Assembly (NCBI GenBank): GCA_964351905.1
Contig: CAYGPG010000013.1
Location: 1 to 48,480, forward strand
DNA length: 48,480 bases
Source: GCA-2708415 sp964351905
GTDB taxonomy: Bacteria; Pseudomonadota; Alphaproteobacteria; Micavibrionales; Micavibrionaceae
Direction: 5' to 3'
This document shows positions 1 through 6,837 of the stretch, in pieces. The position numbers and the translations under genes were made by a program. Position 1 is the stretch's first letter; every line of letters begins with the position of its first letter. The notes beneath the pieces are model-generated. The model saw nothing but the letters and a program-made list of their open reading frames with translations, was not told the origin of the DNA and did no database searches.

Positions 1-196
1 GAAAGAAATCTGCTTGATGGATCAAATTTTCGTGATTGACGGCGAAACATCTATTGCTGATTTGGTGAAAAACGCCGCGGCAGATGTTGGCGCACCTGTT
101 GAGCTTAAAGCTTACTCACGTTTCCAACTTGGTGAAGGCATCGAAAAAGAAGTAGAAGATTTTGCCGCCGAAGTAGCAAAAACAGCTGCTGGTTAA
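1..196 (+). CDS. tsf: Elongation factor Ts, C-terminal end (partial)
   Basis: EF-Ts is the guanine-nucleotide exchange factor that regenerates EF-Tu-GTP in the cytoplasm. Only the last ~64 codons are present; the gene enters from the left edge, read in frame from base 2. The visible part starts KEICLMDQIFVID, matching the family's KEVxLLDQPFVxD segment, and continues with an EF-Ts-like C-terminal region (SIADLVK, then a helix ending EVAKTAAG). The stop is TAA at 194-196. The ATG at 17 is internal and not the start. It is followed by a terminator hairpin and then pyrH, frr and uppS, the usual tsf-pyrH-frr order of alphaproteobacteria, although a minus-strand orphan has been placed between tsf and pyrH. 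Confidence 0.93.
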   Translation, partial: KEICLMDQIFVIDGETSIADLVKNAAADVGAPVELKAYSRFQLGEGIEKEVEDFAAEVAKTAAG

Positions 197-250
197 TCGT
201 ATTTAATGACCGCAGGCGCTTAAACGCGCTACGGCTTTCATTCATAAATT

Positions 251-1093
251 TTAAGGAGTCGCTGTTAATCCAGCGGCTTTTTTATATTCAGGAACACCAC
301 ATTGTGCAAAATAAGCATGAGCCGCTTCTTCACCACCTATAAGTATATGTAGGTCACGAATGCTAATATCCGAAGGCTCGACAAAAGTTACTTGGCTAGG
401 ATATGTGGGGTGAAAAACCGTCTCTTGAAAATACTGAGCGCCTGCTCTTAATGCGCTGTGTAGTGCTTTAGCATTTCTTTTGAATTCTTCATCTGCATGC
501 ACGGGTTTTAATTGTTCCCCAAATATGCTCGTTTTTGATTTCGGGAAGCCGACGGCGTCTATCTCATCTAGTACAGCGCTTTCAAACCCTTCAAACCCGC
601 GTTTTGTTTTTTCAGTGAAAATACAGGTAAGGGTAGGTGAGTTATTTACAATATGTAATGCGATTAGTTCATCGCGATGATAATTACCAATTTTATTAAA
701 TGGTGACCTACTCTCTATAAAATTTTCTATTGGTTGTACGGTTTCATCCCAAAACAGTGAGAGTTGAAGCATTTCTATATATTCTTCTGCTCTATCAAAA
801 CCATTATGTGCTTGCGCTTTTAACATACCTGTCTGGGGGTCTACGGATGGTGCAAAAAAAGATAAATTATCATAATAAATTGTAGCAATTTCCGCCATAA
901 GATGTGTAATTTCGTGCTCAATACTGCTTTTTAACGAGTAAGAAAACCCCCACTTTCTTTTAATAAACTTTATTGCATCTCCAATGGTCATATCTTCGCG
1001 AACCATTGTGCGTAATTCACCCCAAAACCCATATTCAGGGAGGTGGGAGTGACAAAAGAAAGTTCGTTCAAGGTCTAGATCAGGTATACCCAT
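251..1093 (-). CDS. Orphan protein of unknown function with an HExxH motif
   Basis: I do not recognise this 280-residue protein. It has no signal peptide or obvious membrane segment. Residues 60-64 read HEITH, the HExxH pattern of zinc metallopeptidases, inside a predicted helix (SIEHEITHLMAEIA). A third metal ligand cannot be assigned with confidence; the GGEEAAHAYF segment near residue 255 is one possibility. HExxH also arises by chance, so peptidase activity is only a suggestion. The gene is monocistronic and opposite to the flanking core genes, inserted between tsf and pyrH. It has its own near-consensus promoter (1100-1128), placed so that the transcript should begin at or next to the ATG. 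Its last codons overlap the tsf terminator. It looks like a lineage-specific addition to a conserved cluster. Confidence 0.7.
   Translation of the reverse strand: MGIPDLDLERTFFCHSHLPEYGFWGELRTMVREDMTIGDAIKFIKRKWGFSYSLKSSIEHEITHLMAEIATIYYDNLSFFAPSVDPQTGMLKAQAHNGFDRAEEYIEMLQLSLFWDETVQPIENFIESRSPFNKIGNYHRDELIALHIVNNSPTLTCIFTEKTKRGFEGFESAVLDEIDAVGFPKSKTSIFGEQLKPVHADEEFKRNAKALHSALRAGAQYFQETVFHPTYPSQVTFVEPSDISIRDLHILIGGEEAAHAYFAQCGVPEYKKAAGLTATP
258..283 (+). terminator. Rho-independent terminator after tsf
   Basis: GTCGCTG (258-264), a 6-base loop and CAGCGGC (271-277) form a 7-bp stem with one G-T pair, followed by six T residues. It reads as an intrinsic terminator for tsf on the + strand. It lies inside the last codons of the convergent minus-strand gene that ends at 251, so terminator and coding sequence share these bases. 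Confidence 0.75.
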
Positions 1094-1099
1094 GCTGAT

Positions 1100-1128
1100 T
1101 TATAGAAAATAATATTAAGTTATGTCAA
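1100..1128 (-). promoter_or_regulatory. Sigma70-type promoter of the HExxH orphan, probably leaderless
   Basis: On the minus strand TTGACA (1123-1128) is followed by a 17-base spacer and CTATAA (1100-1105). Only six bases separate the -10 box from the ATG at 1093, so transcription should start at the start codon. The -35 region reads TTGACATAACTTA, shared with other orphan promoters in this window (31039, 35578 and 42677). Confidence 0.7.
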
Positions 1129-1221
1129 TAATTTAATGATTGATATTTATGAACTCATAATTGCTTTTGAAGGGCGCTTCCCGTATCTTAAGCCAAGAAT
1201 TTTGAGTTTGGGGAATATCGA

Positions 1222-1941
1222 ATGAGTGAAAAACAGGCCTATAAGCGAATTTTATTGAAGATGTCAGGCGAAGTCCTGATGGGGGAAAATGAATTCGGGC
1301 TTGATCCTGCAACCGTGAACCGCGTAGCCGAAGATATTGTCGAGGCCGTCGATAATGGTGTTGAGGTTTGTGTTGTTGTGGGGGCAGGGAACATTTTTCG
1401 CGGCGTGTCTGGTGCGGCGCAAGGAATGGACAGAACGACAGCCGATTATATGGGCATGTTAGGGATTGTCATTAACGCGCTCGCCCTTCAAAATGCCCTC
1501 GAAAGCCTTGGAAAACAAACCCGCGTGATGTCGGCGATCCCTATGTCTGCCATTTGCGAGCCGTATATTCGCCGTAAAGCCATGCGACACATGGAAAAAG
1601 GACGCGTTGTGATTTTTGCCGCAGGCACAGGTAACCCTTATTTTACAACAGATACGGCTGCCGCGCTACGGGCGTCCGAAATGAACTGTGATGCGTTATT
1701 AAAAGGCACCAAAGTGGATGGTATTTACAATGCAGACCCTCAATTAGATAAAACAGCAACGCGATACGAAAGCTTGAGTTATATGGATGTATTGACCAAA
1801 GATTTAAAAGTCATGGATGCGACCGCTGTGTCTTTAGCGCGTGAAAATAATATCCCGATTGTGGTCTTCAATGTCCGCGAAAAAGGCAATTTGGCAAAAA
1901 CACTTAATGGCACGGGAACTTGTACTAAAGTGACGAACTGA
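1222..1941 (+). CDS. pyrH: UMP kinase
   Basis: Phosphorylates UMP to UDP with ATP, the step before all pyrimidine nucleotide synthesis; a cytoplasmic hexamer of the amino-acid-kinase fold. At 239 residues it has the normal family length. Visible signatures are the N-terminal phosphate-binding segment KMSGEVLMG, the glycine-rich GAGNIFRG, and the C-terminal nucleotide-binding block with DTAAALRA, KGTKVDGIYNADP and DATAVSLARENN. The ATG has a GGGGA ribosome binding site. Next downstream is frr, as is usual, but separated by a 67-bp palindrome at 1952-2018. The product feeds the CTP synthase encoded later in this window. Confidence 0.97.
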   Translation: MSEKQAYKRILLKMSGEVLMGENEFGLDPATVNRVAEDIVEAVDNGVEVCVVVGAGNIFRGVSGAAQGMDRTTADYMGMLGIVINALALQNALESLGKQTRVMSAIPMSAICEPYIRRKAMRHMEKGRVVIFAAGTGNPYFTTDTAAALRASEMNCDALLKGTKVDGIYNADPQLDKTATRYESLSYMDVLTKDLKVMDATAVSLARENNIPIVVFNVREKGNLAKTLNGTGTCTKVTN

Positions 1942-1951
1942 CGGAATTATT

Positions 1952-2018
1952 GTAACGAAGTTTCGAAGAAACGAAGAAAAATATTATAAAAAACTTCGTA
2001 TCTTCGTTTCTTCGTTAC
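1952..2018. repeat. Long imperfect palindrome between pyrH and frr
   Basis: A 25-base left arm (1952-1976) starting GTAACGAAG pairs with a right arm (1994-2018) ending CTTCGTTAC. Each arm is built of repeated CGAAG units, and the arms differ at only a few bases. The loop is AT-rich. As RNA this would be a long hairpin in the pyrH-frr intergenic region. It belongs to a different sequence class from the GTCAT...ATGAC elements elsewhere in the window. Confidence 0.8.
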
Positions 2019-2050
2019 TGATTTAACGAGACAGAAAGAGGAAAAATAAA

Positions 2051-2590
2051 ATGGATATTAATGATTTAAAACGCCGTATGGATGGCGCGATTGAAAATTT
2101 AAAGAACGAATTTTCAGGGCTGCGTACGGGGCGTGCCTCAACTTCTATGTTAGATCCTGTTGTGGTTGATGTTTACGGCTCTAAGATGCCGCTCAACCAA
2201 GTGGGAACAGTGGGTGTGCCAGAGGCGCGTTTATTAACGGTTCAGGTGTGGGATATGAACAATGCGCAAGCGGTTGATAAAGCCATCCGTGAAAGTGGCT
2301 TAGGCTTAAATCCACAAACTGAAGGCAATATGATCCGTGTGCCTATCCCTGAATTGAATGAAGAACGCCGTAAAGAGCTAACCAAAGTCGCAGGTCAATA
2401 TGCAGAATCTGCGCGCGTTGCCATACGTAATGTTCGCCGTGATGGCATGGATGATATCAAAGGGGACAAAGATTATTCAGAAGATGATAAAAAACGTGAA
2501 TCTGACAATGTCCAAAGCCTAACAGACGAAAAGATTAAAATTATCGATGGTATGCTCGTCGCCAAAGAAAAGGACATTATGACTGTTTAA
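2051..2590 (+). CDS. frr: Ribosome recycling factor
   Basis: Splits post-termination ribosomes together with EF-G. The 179 residues are slightly shorter than the typical 185 but span the whole two-domain family: the three-helix bundle starts NLKNEFSGLRTGRAS, and the beta-rich domain follows (VDVYGSKMPLNQVGTVGVPEARLL). The family hallmark RVPIPELNEERRKEL is present, then KVAGQYAESARVAIRNVRRD. The ribosome binding site is AGAGGAAA. The gene follows pyrH after a palindrome and precedes a tautomerase-like gene by 18 bases. Confidence 0.97.
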   Translation: MDINDLKRRMDGAIENLKNEFSGLRTGRASTSMLDPVVVDVYGSKMPLNQVGTVGVPEARLLTVQVWDMNNAQAVDKAIRESGLGLNPQTEGNMIRVPIPELNEERRKELTKVAGQYAESARVAIRNVRRDGMDDIKGDKDYSEDDKKRESDNVQSLTDEKIKIIDGMLVAKEKDIMTV

Positions 2591-2608
2591 TCAGTTATAG
2601 GAGGTCTT

Positions 2609-2800
2609 ATGCCAGTTATTCATATTAACATCCGCAATGTTTTGAGCATCGATGACAAACGCGATGTTGCCAAGAAAATCACTGATGTCATGGAAGAAAG
2701 TTTGGGCATTGATCGAGAGAGAACGGAAATTTTCTTTCACGATATCCCAGATGAGAATTTTGCAAAAGGCGGCATTTTGCTGCTTGATCAGGAAAAATGA
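2609..2800 (+). CDS. 4-oxalocrotonate tautomerase family protein
   Basis: A 63-residue protein of the tautomerase superfamily, which uses an N-terminal proline, exposed after removal of Met1, as general base. The sequence starts MPVIHINIRN, with Pro at the expected place, and its size matches the short 4-OT subunits (about 60-65 residues). The usual second-half feature EIFFHDIPDENFAKGG resembles the family's segment before the C-terminal strand. It is preceded by a perfect AGGAGG Shine-Dalgarno (2599-2604) only four bases from the ATG, and its stop overlaps the uppS start, so it is translationally linked to cell-envelope genes. The substrate cannot be inferred; no aromatic degradation genes are nearby. 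A tautomerase between frr and uppS is unusual. Confidence 0.85.
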   Translation: MPVIHINIRNVLSIDDKRDVAKKITDVMEESLGIDRERTEIFFHDIPDENFAKGGILLLDQEK

Positions 2801-3543
2801 CAAATCAAACTCAAAACACACCGCGCCACATTGCGATTATTATGGATGGCAATGGTCGATGGGCAAAATCGCGTAATTTGCCGCGTACGGCAGGGCATCA
2901 AAAAGGCATAGAAGCTTGTAAACGTGCCGTGCGTGCGGCGGGCGAACTGGGTGTTCAATATTTAACATTATTTGGTTTTTCGACAGAAAATTGGAGCCGT
3001 CCTGCGACTGAGGTCAACGAACTCATGCGTCTTTTACGAATGTACTTACGTTCTGAAACGGCAGAGCTTCATCGCAATAATGTGTGCATGAAAATGATTG
3101 GTGATCGTGCGCCATTTTCCAAAGATTTAATAGAACTCATTGAAAATGCCGAGCGTTTAACGGCGGATAATGATGGGCTAAATTTGACCATCGCGCTTAA
3201 TTACGGTGGTCGCGACGAAATCATTAAAGCGGCCAGTGATATGGCGCTTTTTATGGTAAAAGAGGGCATGGAGCCAAATTTTGAAAACGCGCAAGAGCAT
3301 TTTTCATCCTTCCTCATGACCAAAGATGTTCCTGATCCTGATATTCTTATCCGCACCAGTGGCGAGCAACGCATTAGTAATTTTTTGTTATGGCAATGCG
3401 CTTACACCGAATTTTTCTACATCCAAACCTTATGGCCAGATTTTGATAAGGCTGATTTAGAAGAAGCAATTCAAGAATTTCAAAACCGTGAACGCCGTTT
3501 TGGTGCTATTACAACCCAATCAAAAAATAGGTCCAAAACATAA
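2797..3543 (+). CDS. uppS: Isoprenyl transferase (undecaprenyl diphosphate synthase)
   Basis: Condenses isopentenyl diphosphate units onto farnesyl diphosphate to make the C55 lipid carrier for peptidoglycan and LPS sugars. The 248-residue protein shows the cis-prenyltransferase motifs in order: HIAIIMDGNGRWA with catalytic Asp, GHQKG, the LFGFSTENWSRP block, and IRTSGEQRISNFLLWQ then YTEF near the C-terminus. Its ATG overlaps the tautomerase stop, and its own stop overlaps the cdsA start by one base (TAATG), showing tight coupling. The downstream dxr gene works in the same isoprenoid route. Confidence 0.97.
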   Translation: MTNQTQNTPRHIAIIMDGNGRWAKSRNLPRTAGHQKGIEACKRAVRAAGELGVQYLTLFGFSTENWSRPATEVNELMRLLRMYLRSETAELHRNNVCMKMIGDRAPFSKDLIELIENAERLTADNDGLNLTIALNYGGRDEIIKAASDMALFMVKEGMEPNFENAQEHFSSFLMTKDVPDPDILIRTSGEQRISNFLLWQCAYTEFFYIQTLWPDFDKADLEEAIQEFQNRERRFGAITTQSKNRSKT

Positions 3544-4235
3544 TGTCGGTGAATAAGGATTTTACGGCGCGTATTGTATCAGGGCTTATCTTGGCGCCCC
3601 TAACAATTGCGGCAATTTACTTTGGTGGCTTGGCGTTTCAGGCGTTTATCGCTATTGCTTTTGGGCTATCGTTTAAGGAATGGGTTCGCATGGTGCGTAA
3701 AGGTAGGCATCCATTGCGCGATGGTATCATTGGAATTTTATATATCGCTTTTTGCTTTGCGGCATTCCTAAAACTGCGTCTTGACCTTGATCAGGGGCTA
3801 TTCCTGACAATCGTTTTATTAGCGGGGGTGTGGGCGAGCGATATTGCAGCTTATTTCAGTGGCAAGTTCATCGGTGGTCCCAAACTCATGCCAAAAATCA
3901 GCCCGAATAAAACATGGTCAGGTTTTATTGGTGGCACATTAGGAAGTGCATGCGCATTAATGGCAATGGATTATTATGCGCCAGAATTTAGCCGTGCAAG
4001 CGGATTAGAGTTTCTACCTTTTGCGCCCTTAAAAACGGCTTTTATTATTGGCGCCTTATTCACCGTATTTGGACAAATTGGCGATTTACTCATTTCTTGG
4101 TATAAACGCAAAGTGGGTGTGAAAGATACTGGAACGCTTATTCCTGGGCATGGTGGATTGTTGGATCGTATTGATTCACTTCTGCTCGTGACTCCATTTT
4201 TCCTCATTGTTTTGCAGGCGCTCGGTAATGCGTAA
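3543..4235 (+). CDS. cdsA: Phosphatidate cytidylyltransferase
   Basis: An integral inner-membrane enzyme that makes CDP-diacylglycerol from phosphatidate and CTP, the precursor of all phospholipids here. The 230 residues contain several hydrophobic segments and the signature of the family, with KRKVGVKDTG followed by PGHGGLLDRIDS near the C-terminus. The PKISPNKTWSGFIGG loop is also characteristic. It is slightly short compared with the approximately 270-residue E. coli enzyme but in the range of other alphaproteobacterial copies. Start overlaps the uppS stop; the end overlaps the dxr start by eight bases. PgpA, encoded at the far right of this window, acts further down the same pathway. Confidence 0.96.
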   Translation: MSVNKDFTARIVSGLILAPLTIAAIYFGGLAFQAFIAIAFGLSFKEWVRMVRKGRHPLRDGIIGILYIAFCFAAFLKLRLDLDQGLFLTIVLLAGVWASDIAAYFSGKFIGGPKLMPKISPNKTWSGFIGGTLGSACALMAMDYYAPEFSRASGLEFLPFAPLKTAFIIGALFTVFGQIGDLLISWYKRKVGVKDTGTLIPGHGGLLDRIDSLLLVTPFFLIVLQALGNA

Positions 4236-5382
4236 AGTTACGATTCTCGGCTCAACAGGTTCTGTTGGGCAAAGTACAGTGAAGGTGCTTCAGGCACAAG
4301 ATGAGCAATATGATGTTCAGGCCATTACAGCCAACACGAACGTGAAATTATTGGCAGAACAAGCCAAATCATTAAACGCCAAATGTGCCGTCATTGCCGA
4401 TAATGCCCATTATCAAACTTTAAAAGATTTATTAGTAGGTACTGATATCGAAGCCGCCGCAGGCGCGCAAGCTGTCATCGAGGCCGCACAAATGCCAAGC
4501 GATTGGATTATGGCGGCGATTGTTGGCATGGCGGGTTTGGCACCTTTAATGGCGGCGATAGAGCAGGGCACAGTAATTGCCATTGCAAATAAAGAGCCCT
4601 TAGTGTCCGCAGGGCCATTTGTCATGGCGGCAGCTCAAAAACATGGCGCAACGCTTTTGCCAATTGATAGCGAGCATAACGCCGTTTTTCAGGTGTTTGA
4701 GGCTGATAATAAAGGTTCAATAGAGCGTATTATCCTCACCGCATCAGGCGGCCCGTTTATCAATACCAATCTTGCTGATATGCAAAACGTAAAGCCAGAG
4801 CAAGCTTTGGCACATCCTAACTGGGATATGGGTGCAAAAATATCCATCGACAGCGCAACAATGTTTAACAAAGCGTTGGAAGTTATTGAAGCACAAAGAC
4901 TTTTTGATGTTACGCCAGATCAAATTGAAGTGCTTGTTCACCCGCAATCTGTTGTTCATTCGATGATTGAATATAGTGATGGATCGGTTTTGGCACAAAT
5001 GGGCGCATCGGACATGTGTACGCCGATTACCAATGTATTGGGCTATCCAAAACGCTTGAAAACACCGGGCGAGAGGCTCGATTTTGCCAAAATGAATAAA
5101 CTTGAATTTCACGCCCCTGATTTGGAGCGTTTTCCAGCCATTCAAATGGCCTATGACTGCCTCAAAAGCGGCTTAAATGCTTGTGTTACAATGAATGCCG
5201 CGAATGAATTAGCTGTACAGGCATTCTTAGAACATAAAATTGCCTTTTTAGATATCTATAACATTGTCAAACAAAGCCTAGAGAATATGGAAGATACTTC
5301 ATTAAATTCTTTGTGTGATGTTATAAATTACGATAATTTAATCCGACAAAAAACAGAATCATTAATTTCACATTCTTATTGA
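4228..5382 (+). CDS. dxr: 1-deoxy-D-xylulose 5-phosphate reductoisomerase
   Basis: Second step of the MEP isoprenoid pathway: NADPH-dependent conversion of DXP to MEP. I place the start at ATG 4228 (MRKVTILGSTGSVG), which puts the dinucleotide-binding GSTGSVG near the N-terminus as in the family; a TTG at 4207 in the same frame would add seven unsupported residues. Other markers are IANKEPLV, the metal-binding PIDSEHNA, TASGGPF, and DMGAKISIDSATMFNKALEVIEA read in two parts. Length is 384 residues, close to the usual ~390. It overlaps cdsA by eight bases. IspDF at the right end of the window catalyses later MEP-pathway steps. Confidence 0.97.
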   Translation: MRKVTILGSTGSVGQSTVKVLQAQDEQYDVQAITANTNVKLLAEQAKSLNAKCAVIADNAHYQTLKDLLVGTDIEAAAGAQAVIEAAQMPSDWIMAAIVGMAGLAPLMAAIEQGTVIAIANKEPLVSAGPFVMAAAQKHGATLLPIDSEHNAVFQVFEADNKGSIERIILTASGGPFINTNLADMQNVKPEQALAHPNWDMGAKISIDSATMFNKALEVIEAQRLFDVTPDQIEVLVHPQSVVHSMIEYSDGSVLAQMGASDMCTPITNVLGYPKRLKTPGERLDFAKMNKLEFHAPDLERFPAIQMAYDCLKSGLNACVTMNAANELAVQAFLEHKIAFLDIYNIVKQSLENMEDTSLNSLCDVINYDNLIRQKTESLISHSY

Positions 5383-5395
5383 AAGAAGCTTAACC

Positions 5396-6781
5396 ATGCC
5401 TTCCATTTTTGACCTCTTACAGCTCGTCGCCACAAACATTTGGTTTTACGGCGGTACCTTTTTAATCGTTCTTTCGGTTTTGGTTTTTGTGCATGAATGG
5501 GGGCATTACATCGTTGCGCGTATGTGTGGTGTAAAGGTCGAAACATTCTCCATTGGTTTTGGTAAGGAAATTTTTGGTTGGAATGACAAAAATGAAACAC
5601 GTTGGAAAATATCGCTTATTCCATTAGGCGGTTACGTTAAAATGTTTGGCGATACTGATCCCGCCAGTGCAGGGCACGCCGATGGTGTGAAAGAAGGGGA
5701 CACCGTTCGTCCGTTTACAGAGGCTGAAAAGGCCGTTGCCTTTTACACCAAATCTGTTGGAAAGCGTGCGGCAATTGTCTTTGCTGGCCCTGCAATCAAC
5801 TTTCTTTTTGCGATCGTTTTATTATTTGGAATGTACAGCTTTTATGGTCAACCTGTTACGCCGCCAATAGCGTCAGCCGTTATTGTTGATAGCGCGGCGG
5901 ATAAAGGAGGCATTCAACCTCATGATAAAATCATCTCCATTGATGGTGAGAAAATTAGTAAATTTGAAGATATTCGCCGTATTGTGATGGTTGCCCTTGA
6001 TACAGAGCTTGAATTTGTTGTTGATCGAAATGGCGAAGAGGTCACTCTTAAAACAACTCCAGAAAAACAAGAACTGACAGACCGTTTTGGTTTTTCACAT
6101 TCACGCGGCATGCTTGGAATTGTTGGACCAGGACAGGGTTTGGCCGTTAAAAACATTACATCCGTAGGGGGGCGTGAAGTCGCCAACGAAGATGCCGCGC
6201 GTCAGTCTTTACTTAGAAACATGGATAAACGCACGACGATAAAATTAAAGCGGAGCGAGGAAGTCACTGATTCTTTGATTATTAAAGCTGATTCGACATT
6301 GAATGAGGGTTTGAAAGACTCAACAAGCTTTGATTATGGGGTTTTGGTTGTGGCACGTGGCGATGTTGAAGAAATGCTTCAACCAGGCGTTTTGGGCAGT
6401 ATGAAGGCCGCAGTTATAGAAACCGCTGATATTACGCGCTCAACATTATATGCTCTTGGTCAGATATTTACGGGAACGCGAAGCGTGACTGAATTAGGCG
6501 GCATTATTCGTATCGGAGCGATCGCAGGTGATATGGCGCAGGCTGGATTGATTGCTATTATTACCTTTACAGCACTTCTTTCCATAAATTTGGGTCTTAT
6601 TAATTTATTCCCAATCCCTATGCTAGATGGTGGTCACCTTGTGTTTTATGCGATTGAAGCCATGAAAGGCGGCCCTGTATCTGAAAAAGTTCAGGAATAC
6701 GCTTTTCGTTTTGGATTTGTGGTTTTAGTCGGTATGATGTTATTTGCAAATATCAACGATATTGTTCAGTTGATAATGTAG
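5396..6781 (+). CDS. rseP: Site-2 protease RseP (M50 intramembrane metalloprotease)
   Basis: An inner-membrane zinc protease that cleaves transmembrane anchors, classically an anti-sigma factor in the envelope stress response, and clears signal peptides. The first membrane helix carries the HEWGH zinc motif (FVHEWGHYIVARM, around residue 40), and the last third carries the second metal-site motif in PMLDGGHLVFY. Between them lies at least one PDZ domain, with GGIQPHDKIISIDG as a clear PDZ core; a second, more degenerate one may follow. The 461 residues fit the family. Placement between dxr and bamA is the conserved alphaproteobacterial order. No rseA-like substrate is visible nearby. Confidence 0.96.
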   Translation: MPSIFDLLQLVATNIWFYGGTFLIVLSVLVFVHEWGHYIVARMCGVKVETFSIGFGKEIFGWNDKNETRWKISLIPLGGYVKMFGDTDPASAGHADGVKEGDTVRPFTEAEKAVAFYTKSVGKRAAIVFAGPAINFLFAIVLLFGMYSFYGQPVTPPIASAVIVDSAADKGGIQPHDKIISIDGEKISKFEDIRRIVMVALDTELEFVVDRNGEEVTLKTTPEKQELTDRFGFSHSRGMLGIVGPGQGLAVKNITSVGGREVANEDAARQSLLRNMDKRTTIKLKRSEEVTDSLIIKADSTLNEGLKDSTSFDYGVLVVARGDVEEMLQPGVLGSMKAAVIETADITRSTLYALGQIFTGTRSVTELGGIIRIGAIAGDMAQAGLIAIITFTALLSINLGLINLFPIPMLDGGHLVFYAIEAMKGGPVSEKVQEYAFRFGFVVLVGMMLFANINDIVQLIM

Positions 6782-6837
6782 GAAATATGGCGCTTAAACC
6801 CTTGTTCAGGGGAACAAAATACTCTAAGGATTTAATT

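Noticed and set aside
1140..1190. pyrH promoter (TTGCTT with TATCTT, 17-base spacer)
   Set aside because: Only three of six -35 bases match; other placements are equally likely.
6787..6837. Upstream ATG for bamA giving 17 more residues
   Set aside because: The extension would precede a well-formed signal peptide, while ATG 6838 has an AAGGA site at proper distance.
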